This document shows, one piece after another, positions 46,272-56,242 of a stretch of 64,000 nt of DNA. The translations under genes and the position numbers were made by a program. Each line of letters opens with the position of its first letter. Positions within the stretch are counted from its first letter, which is position 1. Location: contig NC_081412.1 of NCBI RefSeq assembly GCF_030272615.1, positions 478,617,657 to 478,681,656 of the forward strand, read 5' to 3'. The stretch is from Cryptomeria japonica (lineage: Eukaryota > Streptophyta > Pinopsida > Cupressales > Cupressaceae). Under the pieces are notes generated by a model, which worked only from the letters and a program-made list of their open reading frames with translations, searched no databases and had not been told where the DNA came from.

Positions 46272-46280
46272 CCATATATA
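46272..46280 (-). promoter_or_regulatory. TATA box of the antisense PMD gene in element B
   Basis: Minus strand GGCTATATATGGG lies about 75 bp upstream of the antisense ATG (46200). It parallels the TATA at 22501 in element C. Confidence 0.55.
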
Positions 46281-46773
46281 GCCAAAAACCTAATTTTTCA
46301 ACTTGTTTCGATGGACATGAAAATTGTACCCCTAGCTAATTTGACCGTTCTGATTCCATTTTCGGGATCAAAATCGAAATTCAAGATCATTTTGCTAGTC
46401 AATTTCAGAATTTGGACCACTTAGCGCTCTTTTCATCAGCTGCTCATTCTTTCTTCTGATTTGCGCTCAATTTCTCATTAATTAACACCGAATCTCAATT
46501 TAATTTCTACAAGTCAACTTTGCGCTCAATTTCTCGCTATTTTTTTCAAAATTTCCTCTAATTCAATTTGTGCTCAAACAACTTATCATCGCTAAAAAAA
46601 TTGCCTATAATCGCAACCCTCGTTATCTTTCGATTTTGCTCCCGAGGGGGCATACTCATGACCTTATGACCTCACATCTTCGAATGTCGAGAAAATTTTC
46701 AAATCTTTATCAAAAGTCAAGCAAAAATCTTTTTCAACTAAAGAAAATCAAATAAGACCTCATCACTAGAGGC

Positions 46774-46933
46774 ATCTCAACTTCATCGCTTTATATCAAG
46801 TTGAGATTTCTGAATCAAATCAATCTCTAGGGGCATATCAGTTTCATTGCTTCATATCAAACTGATATTTGTCTTTTATCTGAATCAATCTCTTAACATT
46901 AATCAGTTTCATCACTTTTCATCAAGCTGATTA
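46774..46933. repeat. Three hairpins in tandem with conserved loops and changing stems
   Basis: Hairpin 1 (46774-46807) has stem ATCTCAACTT / AAGTTGAGAT and loop CATCGCTTTATATC. Hairpin 2 (46835-46868) has stem ATATCAGTTT / AAACTGATAT and loop CATTGCTTCATATC. Hairpin 3 (46900-46933) has stem TAATCAGTTT / AAGCTGATTA (one G-U pair) and loop CATCACTTTTCATC. All stems are 10 bp and all loops 14 nt, spaced 61-65 bp. The stem sequence changes while pairing is kept. Confidence 0.8.
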
Positions 46934-47029
46934 TTCGTTTAAACTCAATCAAGGGTTTAAAGAGTTTCTTTGATCACACTAAATCTAAGTAGGTGTTCAA
47001 TATTTGTTTCTTGATCAAGCTGAACAATT

Positions 47030-47305
47030 TATCCTCATCGTATCTTGATCAATCAAGTTCAAGATCGATTTTTATCATCACTCACTGTGTCTAGATCAAT
47101 CAAGTTCTAGACCAGTAAGATCCGCTTCTTGATCAATCAAGTTCAAGTTCGGTATCTTTGTTTTCTATCGTTCCTAGTTCAATCAAGTTCAGGATCGGTA
47201 TCGCATTAATCAGACTTCATTCAGCTTTGTCGCTTCAAATCAAGCTTAAAACCTTGCTTTTCATCTAGTTCGTGATCAATCAAGTTCAGAACTGGTATCT
47301 CCTAG
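47030..47305 (+). repeat. Five-copy GATCAATCAAGTTC repeat near the 3' end of element B
   Basis: TGATCAATCAAGTTCAAGAT, AGATCAATCAAGTTCTAGAC, TGATCAATCAAGTTCAAGTT, AGTTCAATCAAGTTCAGGAT and TGATCAATCAAGTTCAGAAC, often followed by CGGTATC, occur between the hairpins and the polypurine tract. Spacings are about 40-110 bp. Confidence 0.75.
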
Positions 47306-47349
47306 ACATCAAATTTTCTTTGAACTAACGCGCTGCTCACACATTAATT

Positions 47350-47363
47350 CAAAGAGGGGCAAA
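47350..47363 (+). other. Element B polypurine tract
   Basis: CAAAGAGGGGCAAA abuts the 3' LTR. It confirms plus orientation and is almost the same as in element C. Confidence 0.9.
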
Positions 47364-48411
47364 TGTAATACCCTAAAAATGGTCATCTAAACCATGGGCC
47401 CCTAATCTTGACAACGTCACCAAGGTCCTAACCAAAGGCAATTAAATAAATCTTGAGCACACAATTAATTCTTTAAACATTAAATGTCACATGGCAAAAT
47501 TAATCAACCAATATTAATTAAATATTTATATTTAATTAATTAAATCATTCCAAGAAAATCATTTTAAACAATTATCTTATTTATTTTAATTAAATATCTT
47601 TTGCATATTTAATTAAATAATTCAATTTGCCATCAAATCGGGAAAGAGGAATTGGAAATTATGAGCACAAATCTTCAAAAAAGGAAATAAATCAAAAAAG
47701 GAATTAATTGACCAAGAAAGAATTAAAAATTGAGAAAAGAAATCAATTGGAGCTAATCTTGAAAAACAAATTAAAAATTGATAAATAATCTCAAAGAAAG
47801 CAGTTAAAACAATTAAATATTCAAATTGAATGAAATAGAGAATAAATCAATTTTTCCTGATTTAATCTTATTTTTAGTTCAATTTCCTTTAAAGCTGAGA
47901 AAAGCATCCAATCACATTAATTCACTTGGATTGTGCTTCCTCTTGGAAAATCTTGACCGCTCATCATCGTTTGATCTCAGCCGTTGGTTTCTTTCTGAAT
48001 TTTCTATAAATTCAGGCTCTCATCTCCCATTCAAAAATCCTGGAGAATGTATTGTTATTATGCTAGTTTTGCTCTAGGTTCATTGCATATTAGTTATTTC
48101 ATATATTGCATATTTATTATTTCACATTAATTGAATCATTTAGCCTAATATTGCAAAAGTCTTGTTAGATTAATATTGCATCCATCTAGCATTCATCATG
48201 TTCATATAGATAAAATCCTTCGTCTTGATGTTGTCTAGTCATTGGTATTGCTAAATAATCTGAGAGCAATCTTATACTCACATCTTTTAGAAGGAAATGG
48301 GTCAGTTTGTTATGGTTTATTATTCATTGATTATATCTGATTAACCATGCATGTAATGACTTGATTGAAGTGTTGTGTCTTGCAGATACAGGTCCACTTC
48401 TTACACACACA
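47364..48411 (+). repeat. Element B 3' LTR
   Basis: Length 1048 bp, matching 16761-17788 with about 33 substitutions and an 18-bp segment (near 47518) that the 5' copy lacks. CCGAT follows, against CCGGT before the 5' LTR. Confidence 0.95.
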
Positions 48412-49219
48412 CCGATTGCCTAGACCTATTTTACATTTGTGATCTACTGGATCCCCTCCATAGCTTGTAGAGCCCTGAGTGTTGATTCTGATGTTCCTTT
48501 GCATGTGGCCGACCTTTTCCCATGATCTCCTCTTCATCCTTTGGATTTTCTTGGAGGAATCTCTTGGCGAAGGCCGACCTTGTTGGTTTTGTACGTTAGG
48601 TCTTGTTCTTTGGGTTTTGATCACTTTTTTGGGCTGACCGGATCCTATTGGATCATATACATCATTGTAATAGAGCATTAGAATGTAACTAAGAAGTGAG
48701 ACTGAACATAGAAGATACATCTTTAGATTTGAGGTCCCGGTTGTGACCTATTATGTACCTTTGAGCATGTTTTAGTAGGCCTGTGAGCCGGTTTCTATAA
48801 CCCGGTTGTTACTGATTGGTTGTAATCCATTTTCATGTTATAATTCAATCTGTTCTGCATTGCCTGCATCATGTCTTTGTGTTTTCATTGTGTTTAATCT
48901 TGCTGACCCGTTTGGACTAATCTCTTTGAGGTCCCTCCTAACTGGTGACTGCTTCAAGTGTTATAATTCAATCTATTATGCATTGCATCCATCATGTCTT
49001 TGTGTTTCCGTTGTGTTTACTCTTGTTGACTGGTATGGACTGATCTCTTTGAGGTCCCCCCTAACCAGTGATTGCTTCAAGTGTTATAATTCAATCTATT
49101 ATGCACTGCCTCCATCATGTCTTTGTGTTTCCATTGTGTTTACTCTTGTTGATCGGTCTAGACTGATCTCTTTGAGGTCCCTCCTAACTGGTGACTACTT
49201 TAGGTTTCCTAGTCCTACA
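48412..49219 (+). mobile_element. Right part of the probable solo LTR (insertion 1), with a 123-bp triple repeat
   Basis: This continues the LTR cut at 16760 and ends GTCCTACA. It holds three tandem copies of about 123 bp at 48838-48960, 48961-49083 and 49084-49205 (TTATAATTCAATCTATTATG ... TTTGAGGTCCCTCCTAACTG). CCGGTT-type motifs (CCCGGTTGTGACC, GCCGGTTTC, CCCGGTTGTTAC) lie at 48735-48805. Coding for element A resumes at 49220. Confidence 0.6.
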
Positions 49220-49920
49220 AAGATTTGAAATCGTATGATCCCAAGGTTGTCCAACATATTATTGAGCTTGCAGAAGGAGAAAAATCCATCTAATAGAAGT
49301 AAAAGATAATCAACCCAAAAATTGAGTCTCTGATGGCCCAAGAGTTAAAGAAACTAATTGACTCCCAAGTATTATATCCTATCAAACATAGCACTTGGGT
49401 CTCTAATTTAGTTTTAGTTAGGAAGAAGAATGGAGACATCCACCTTCATGTGCATTTTCAAGATATAAATAGGGCATCCCTAAAGGATCATTATCCCTTA
49501 CCCTCTATGGAACAAATTCTACAGACAGTAGGAGGGTCTGAAATGTTTTCTCTATTAGATGGTTTCTCTGGATACAACCAAATTAAAGTCAAAGAGGAAG
49601 AGCAACATAAAATGACCTTGACCACCAAGTGGGGAACATTCACATATGCCAAAATGTCATTTGGTCTCTCTTATGTATGAGCTACTTTTCAATGGGTGAT
49701 GGACATTGCCTTCAAAGAGTTAATAAACAAAATCATATTGGTTTACCTTGTTGATCTCACTGTGTTCTTCAAATCAAAGAAGATAATTTTGATCATCTAG
49801 AATTATTTTTCCAAAAGTGTCAAGAGTTTGGGGTGTCCTTGAATCCCTAAAAGTGTGTATTTGGAGTCCCCTAAGGAAAGATACTTGGACATATTGTGTC
49901 TAAGGATAAGATTTAAATTG
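49220..49920 (+). pseudogene. Element A reverse transcriptase
   Basis: DLKSYDPKVVQHIIELAEGE leads into LMAQELKKLIDSQVLYPIKH, WVSNLVLVRKKNGDIHLHVH, LKDHYPLPSMEQILQTVGG, FSLLDGFSGYNQIKVKEEE and TKWGTFTYAKMSFGL, all gypsy RT blocks. After a TGA at 49678 the protein continues as VMDIAFKELINKIILVYLVD, where the catalytic Y-x-D-D has become YLVD (normally YLDD). More stops and shifts follow. The protein is clearly different from the RT of B (for example YPIKHSTW against AIDYA*W), so A is another family. Confidence 0.88.
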
Positions 49921-50442
49921 ATCTTTGATCGAGTAAAAGCCATTAAGGAGTTAACCCCACTGATTAACAAGAAAGAAGTGTAATATTTTTTAGGAAAGAT
50001 TAACTTCGTGAGCAGATTCATATCATATTTTTTGGGGTTAATTAGACCAATTAACCTCATGCTTAGAAAAGACCAACTTTTCAAATGGACTAACTAGGTG
50101 AGAGAGGCCTTTGAAAAATATAAAAAAGTCATTTCCATGACCCTAGTATTGGTTGATCTAGATATTTCCAAAGAATTTATCATGTATATCTATAACAGTG
50201 AGTTCAACATTGCTATGGTATTGACTCAAAAAGATGATGAAAAGAAAAGGGAGTGCTCTATTTCTTTTCACTCAAGGACCCTGAAGAATCATGAAGTCAA
50301 ATACAACTTTGTTGAAAGACAAGCTTTTTCTATTGTGGAAGGGCTTAGTAAATTTTTGCATCTGATTGCCTATAACAAAATAATAGTGCATGTGGCACAT
50401 TCTAGCATGCGTGAATACATCATTGAAGGATAAATTATAGAC
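49921..50442 (+). pseudogene. Element A RNase H, first part
   Basis: VKAIKELTPLINKKEV, FLGKINFVSRFISYF and LIRPINLMLRK are the RT-to-RNase H linker. DLDISKEFIMYIYNSEFNIA, SISFHSRTLKNHEVKYNFVE and SIVEGLSKFLHLIAYNKIIV are gypsy RNase H. The last residues (MREYIIEG) end where the copia LTR entered at 50448. The final part of the domain resumes at 51866. Confidence 0.85.
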
Positions 50443-50447
50443 AAGTG

Positions 50448-51860
50448 TGTTGGCATTTGCATGAAGATTGCATTAATGATATGTTATGTTTTCATTGATG
50501 TCAATTGAATCAGTAATGATATTAATGATATTGTTGATATTGTTGTTATTGTTGATATTGTCTTGTAACCGGTAGGAAGAGTTTTATAAAAGTTATTGTA
50601 AACCGGTATGTAAGTTTGTGAGTTGAACTGCTAATCGGAGCAAAAGGTTAAACCCTTTCTATGTTATGTAACCGGTAAACCGTACTAGTTATTTTTTGTT
50701 AAATCCTAACCGATTAAGGTTGTTGAATTGGTTATGTTGGTTTATGATCTGATGTTGAACGATAATGATGATGACACGTAAGGTCATTGTATGAAGACAA
50801 GTTCAAAGTGTTTTGGTGAGTTTGTTTGTCTATGGAAGGAACAAAATGTATTGCATCTAATGCAAAGCAAGTGATGAGTTACTGAGCTCGATGAAGTGAT
50901 AACCAAGGAGCAGTTGAGGTTTTCTTGATTGATGTGATGAGATTTCTATGAAATCCAATGGTCATGCTTATACTGACCTGTTTGTAATCTTGATGATGAG
51001 AGGATTAGATTTTTGTTGTGTTACCGACCTAATTGATTTGTATTTAAGGTCGATGAAGTTGTTTTGTTTTGGAGTTGGCAGAAATCAGTTGAGTGTGTGG
51101 TTGCCTAACCAGAGAATGAGTTTGTAGTTTGAGTAAAGGCAGATAGAAGATTAAATAGATCTGATCAAGCAAATGTAGTGCTATTCAAATAGATCAAGAA
51201 ACTCCTATTGTTTTCTGACAGTTACAACAGAATTGAAATCCCTAACTGGGTGAGCTCTAACAAGCTTGGCTACTTATTGAATCCTCTAACAAGGTGGTCC
51301 ATTAGATTGGATTTTTCAAATCCTCTACCGAGGTTACTCCTTACAGGGTATTTGCTTCTAACAAGGCATTTGCAGTCAATCCCTTAACTAGGTGATTCCT
51401 AACAGGATCAGTTCTTAACAAGAATTTTTGTAAAAGCTTTAACAGGCCAGGCTCCCAATAGGGCGAACTTCATAAGAGTTCAAATATTCTCTTGTGAGTC
51501 TCATCTCACCATGGTTTTTACCTATTTGGGTTTTCCATGTATAAATACTTGTGTCATGTGGTGAATGTTTTGTGGTTATGATCTTATGATTGATTTGATT
51601 AATTATTTCTGATAAGGCATGATAATCAGAAGTGTTGAGAAATGAAGCATTTGGATGTTTACAAGTTAAATGTTGTTTACTGTTAAGTTGCTATAATAGT
51701 CAATCGGTATTCTTATGAGTATTGATCTTGACAATGGTATTTCATTGATAAGTTTACTTTGTGAGTTCGAGTTTGGGAAGTTTGTATCAATTTTTCTAGT
51801 TACTGATTCACCCCCCCTCTTGGTAATCTACCAGATACTTATTCTTTCATCATACCATCA
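50448..51860 (+). mobile_element. Copia-type solo LTR in RNase H of element A
   Basis: A 1413-bp insertion starts TGTTGGCATTTGCATGAAG and ends CATACCATCA. It is flanked by AAGTG (50443-50447) and AAGTA (51861-51865), a target duplication with one change. The reading frame of RNase H resumes at the other side. ATTCACCCCCCCTCTTGG near the end is typical of copia LTRs. AACCGGTA, AAACCGGTAT, AACCGGTAAACC and AACCGATTAAG cluster at 50566-50720. No internal coding region remains. Confidence 0.82.
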
Positions 51861-51865
51861 AAGTA

Positions 51866-52139
51866 AGCCAATTAGACCACCAAGATATTAGAATATGATG
51901 TTGAAGTTTGACCAACCAAAGTGGTATGTGGGAGAGGACTATGTGAATACTTAGCACAAGAAGGTGAGACCTAAACTAAGGAGGACCAACTGGAGTCAAT
52001 CTTGGTCTATCAACTTGAAATGAAAATATGCTTAATGACTGACATAATGAATTTCATGAAAACTAGAAAATATCCGACAAACCTCCCTCCTCATAAGAAA
52101 AGATTCTACATGTTGTTGAATGTTGCTTATGCGCTTATA
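51866..52139 (+). pseudogene. Element A RNase H, end part
   Basis: TKILEYDVEV, then after a TGA PTKVVCGRGLCEYLAQEGE, is the conserved end of gypsy RNase H (normally ...IRPTKLVRGRGL). It is followed by a linker (QLESILVYQLEMKICLMTDI). The piece is short but unambiguous by position and motif. Confidence 0.75.
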
Positions 52140-52526
52140 AAAGGATTTTTTTAAAAAGAAATTTTAATGGTGTCCTCTTGCATTGTGTCAACCAAGAACA
52201 CGTAGAGAAAATTCTCAATGAGTTTCATAATAGATTTGTGGGTGGTTATTTCTCTGCTAAAATAATCGCTATTAAAATCATGTGCGTTGGTTATTTATAG
52301 CCCACTATGTTTAATGATTCTTATGTGCTGATCAAGTCTTACAAATAATGCATTTTTTTGTAGGGATGCGAAAGAATGTTTCCTTACCCTTGAATCCGAT
52401 AGTCATGGATGAACCATTTGCACAATGGGGTCTAGATTTTATTCAGATGATTAATCTAATTTCAAGTACCAGACACAAATAGATTCTTATGACAATCGGC
52501 TATTTTACCCAATGGTCCAAAGCTAT
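52140..52526 (+). pseudogene. Element A integrase, N-terminal part
   Basis: GVLLHCVNQEHVEKILNEFH and GGYFSAKIIAIKIMCVGY are the start of integrase up to the zinc-binding region. The Cys pair is damaged (SYK*CIFL*GC). IVMDEPFAQWGLDFI-like residues can be read across frame changes near 52410-52445. The sequence ends with YFTQWSKA at 52526 where a copia LTR is inserted. Many stops are present. Confidence 0.75.
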
Positions 52527-53985
52527 TGTTGGATATTAGAGTTATTGGGATATGTTGTCATTGATGTCAACATATTCATGTGTTGGAGAGAATTGGTTTG
52601 TTGCAAAGAGTTGTTTTGGTGATCTGTTGTTGATGTGTTGATGCAGTTTATTAATTTTTGGGATAATTATCTCTAGTTGATTTAGTATGAGTTTCATGAT
52701 GCTATGAGGTGATCTGATTGAGTTATGAGGTCCGGTATGTGGACTGGTTTTTTAGTATTCTGTGTTGCAGAGTTGATCCATATTGCTTCAAAATGATTAT
52801 ATCTTGAGTTGCAGGTTTTGGAGAGTGTTTTGGACATTCATGTGTGTCCTTTTATCCGATGGCTCATGATTTAGAACTTCACAAACATATCTTTTAGTTT
52901 GTCAGTTGGTGTTCTTGAGCTACGGTGATGAAATAATAATGAATCTTGTTATCTGAGTTGTTGCGGTGATTGCGGTGGAATTCACATTGCTTGTTGATGT
53001 TCTTTTATCGTGTTCTATGTGTTTTGATGGTCTGCATTGATCGTTGTGCACGTTATTAAATATATTATTTGTCCAGTGGTATTCTTCATGTTATGCAACA
53101 TATTTAGTGGTGTAGCATGTTGTGAATGATCTTGGAAAATTATTCGGTGGTGTAGTGTGTTCAAGGATTTAATTTGGGTCCATGCTATGTCCTTGTCGAC
53201 ATTGTATTGGTCCGGTTATGGATTTATGTGTCATGTGATGTCCTTTTATAATTAGGTCTTATGTGCTGAGCCAACCTTAAGGGTAAGGTTGATGAATTGT
53301 ATAAATAGGTGATGCAATCATGTTAGTTGTATGTCTGCAAGAATCTATGAGTTGTATGAGGTTGTTGTAAGTGTAAATAAGTGAATGTATCATTTGAAAA
53401 TGTGGAAGAGCAGAGAAGAGTTGTTGTGCAGACGGCGTGCTTAACCGAAACTGGAATCAAGCATTTTGAGATGCTATTCTTTTAGTTCATGTAATCCAGA
53501 TTGTTGTCCGATATTTGTAAGGCAGTGAACCTTCCTTAGGGTTGTATCCCTTCTTGTTTTTGAGCAGTGAGCTCTAGACAATTTGGCTGAATGCATGTGC
53601 ATTCCCCATTGTAATATTTAGACATACTACTACAAAGTATCATCTTATTGTGGGTAGGTTCCCACCATGGTTTTTCCCTTAACTAGGTTTTCCATGTGAA
53701 AAATCCATGTGTTATGTGTGTTTTTGATGTGGTAATTATTTTTGTTATTGTTGTTCCTATTCAGATCTAAAGTTGTGATTAATTTGATTGAGTTTGGTGA
53801 AAACTGATTCACCCCCCACCTCTTAGTTTTCCTGCATTGTTGTTGCCCTACTATCAACAATTGGTATCAGAGCACTAAACAAATAAGCATGCATCTCTGC
53901 TTCTCTACAATATGTTGGAACACTCTTATTTAGAGCATTCATAGCATCCTGCTAACTTCTTAGCAAGGTGTCCAATCAGGGAGAT
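52527..53985 (+). mobile_element. Truncated copia element: LTR and PBS inside integrase of A
   Basis: The LTR is 52527-53859 (TGTTGGATATTAG...CTATCAACA). Two bases later TGGTATCAGAGCA (53862-53874) is the classic copia PBS, complementary to initiator methionine tRNA. Only about 110 bp of interior follows before integrase of A resumes near 53986. The rest of the copia element is deleted, so this is not a solo LTR. TTCACCCCCCACCTCTTAG precedes the LTR end as in the copia solo LTR to the left. Confidence 0.85.
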
Positions 53986-54736
53986 TAAATTCCAAAGTTC
54001 TCCCACTCTACCGATCATTTATTTCTTAAAGGAATTGGTTATAAAGTTTGGCTCGCCAAAGACCATCATCTCAGAAAATACAAGAGCTTTCCTAGGTTCC
54101 AAGGTATGCCATTTTGCACTAGAATATGGGATTTTTCTTAAAACATACTTAAATTATTACCCACAAGGAAATGGCCTCACTGAGTCGATAAAAAGGAATT
54201 TAGTCCCACTCATCAAGCGAATAGGGTCAAAATGTCAAAACAAATTGCACTAGCATCTAAAAATGACGCTTTGGGTATATAGAACCACTTCGAAGAAAAT
54301 ATTGAAAACCTCACCATATGAGTTGGTCTATGGTAAGGATGTCCTATTACCCATTTCCATGAAAATCTTGATGTTATAGTTGCTTAAATCCTTAGAGATC
54401 AAGAAGAATGGAGCTATGGAAGTTGGGATGGTGGAGTTATGCAACATGAAAGAGTCAAGGGAGAAGGCATATAGCGCTATGACCAGTCGTCAACAAATTT
54501 TTAAAAGGTGGTTCGACAAAAAGGCTTCTGACCCAGATTTCAAACAAGGTGATTTAGTTTTAAAATATAATGAAAGTGTTTAGAAACCAGGTCAACATGC
54601 TAAATTTGATACCCTTTGAGAGGGGCCATTCCACATTTCAAATTCTAAGGAGCATAATGCTTTTAAATTAGAAAATTTAGAAGGATAAGCTCTTGGGATC
54701 CCTATAAATGGAATCCATGTAAAACATTTTAACTAA
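53986..54736 (+). pseudogene. Element A integrase, core and C-terminal part
   Basis: LPIIYFLKELVIKFGSPKTI continues the core. ISENTRAFLGS shows Glu in place of the second catalytic Asp (normally DN). YYPQGNGLTESIKRNL keeps the catalytic Glu. The C-terminal part reads SPYELVYGKDVLLPISM, RQQIFKRWFDKKASD and FKQGDLVLKYNE, and ends with GIPINGIHVKHFN. Stops at 54251, 54377, 54581, 54618 and 54687 inactivate it. Confidence 0.85.
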
Positions 54737-54961
54737 TTTTTACCATTTGCAAGCTTAAGTTATGTGATTACTGTAAATATTTATATTTTGTACAAAGTAT
54801 GTAAAATGTTTATAGTAAGAGCCAAATTTTGTAAATAAGTAAGAGTTTTGTAATGCAATCCAAAATTTTATATTCATTATATCATGAAATATTTACAATA
54901 TAACAAAAGTGGTTCTTAGGCTTGTTATCGAGTATAGAAAAAGTGAGATATCTAGCAAGAC

Positions 54962-55640
54962 TGTTTAGTCATCTTCTTCTTCTTTGTCAAAAGCAAGGGT
55001 CGAGAGAGAAGCAAGAGAAGGGGCTAGAAGAGAAACAACAACAAGGGTAGGGGCTAGAGGAAGCACAAGGTCACAAAATCTAATGTACCATTCAACACTG
55101 TAAATGGGTACTACGTTCATGCATCTCATTAGGAAGCTATAGGAAGGGGTCAAATTTTATCTATAACATTCAGTGGTGGTCATCTGAAAAACCACTGAGA
55201 AATGGTAGCTAGGATGCTACCTTGTCATGGTCAATATATCGTCAGAGATCAGATGCAATCGTTATTCCCAAGCCCAATATTGCCATTTCCACCACCTCTT
55301 CAAGCCCAACCAAGTAATTCTTAGGAAACAAAGCATGGGTGAGCTTAAGTATCTGAGGCTTGGACTCTGAAAGATCTAATACTGAGGACAAGAACCAAGA
55401 CACAATATATGTGTTGACCTTGTACCTATCTACCCAAGTGATGAAGTCTTCACCTTGTACCCATTTGATAGTGATAATAGCTATAGTATGCTTAATGTTG
55501 GTCATGCGTACAAATCTATTATTAGTAATTTCTCCTAAGAAATATACCTAAGGCTTCTTGTTCACTAGCATAATGGGAGTATCCATGGTCACCTTCTCAA
55601 GAGGAAATAATTATTGTGTATGAGATGCATTACCTCAACT
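54962..55640 (-). pseudogene. Antisense accessory ORF remnant of element A
   Basis: A minus-strand frame MDTPIMLVNKKP (stop) VYFLGEITNNRFVRM continues as IKWVQGEDFITWVDRYKVNT, PQILKLTHALFPKNYLVG and LGITIASDL. After a frame shift it goes on as FLMRCMNVVPIYSVEWYIRF and ends in an acidic KEEEDD tail. Its place, antisense between integrase and the missing 3' LTR, equals that of the PMD genes of B and C. I see no PMD motif in what is left. Possibly the C-terminal part of such a gene. The flanks 54737-54961 and 55641-56242 show no gene. Confidence 0.45.
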
Positions 55641-56242
55641 TGTGCCCAATTTATATACCTATCTAGGTGTGTGAATTCGCAAGTGGGACTTGATGCTCAT
55701 CACAATGGTGATTTGAGAATTGGACTGGACAAAGAATCCATCATGTGAAATTAAATGACAAAAGGCACCCATTTAATGGAAATAGACTCAGAATGTGTGA
55801 ATTATCCAGCCAAATGTCAAGTGTCCTACCATGAGAAAGCGTTAAATCTAGGAAAAATCAAATAATGAATTCTCTTGTAGAATCACCTTTTGGATAGATT
55901 TTAATGCAAGGCAAGTGAATAAACCCATACTTATCCTCTGAGGTTTGAGTTCCTAAAAGGAGGCTTGATTAAGTGTTGTGATTACTCAATATGGTGAGGT
56001 GTCATCCTTTGAAAGTGTTGAATTAATTTCACACGAATGGCTTAGCTAGCAACACACATAGGTTGAAGTGCCTAAACCACCTTGATTAACTCAAAGTAAA
56101 AGTAAAAGGAAAAGAATGTTAATCATGCAGAAGAAATACAAGTGCCAAACACAATGATTCAAATAGAGTACCACAAAATTTCAAGGTTCGACAAGAAGAA
56201 AAAGAGTTTAACAAAATTTAATTTATCTAAAAAATTTACAAT

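Larger units (their letters stand above)
16761..48411 (+). mobile_element. Element B: 17.3-kb Tat-like Ty3/gypsy retrotransposon carrying element C
   Basis: The LTRs at 16761-17788 and 47364-48411 start TGTAATACCC and end ACACACA. Flanks are CCGGT on the left and CCGAT on the right, a 5-bp target duplication with one change. Between them are a PBS, a long leader, gag, protease, a G-patch-like region, RT, RNase H, archaeal-type RNase H, integrase, an antisense PMD gene and a polypurine tract. Without element C and its extra 5 bp, the length is about 17.3 kb, which is large and like Ogre/Tat elements. The two LTRs differ at about 33 positions by hand count (near 3%) plus an 18-bp indel. Confidence 0.92.

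Noticed and set aside
48806-49228. Open frame of 140 codons with a repeated protein pattern
   Set aside because: It reads through three 123-bp tandem repeats (123 is divisible by three), so openness is a by-product of the repeat inside an LTR.
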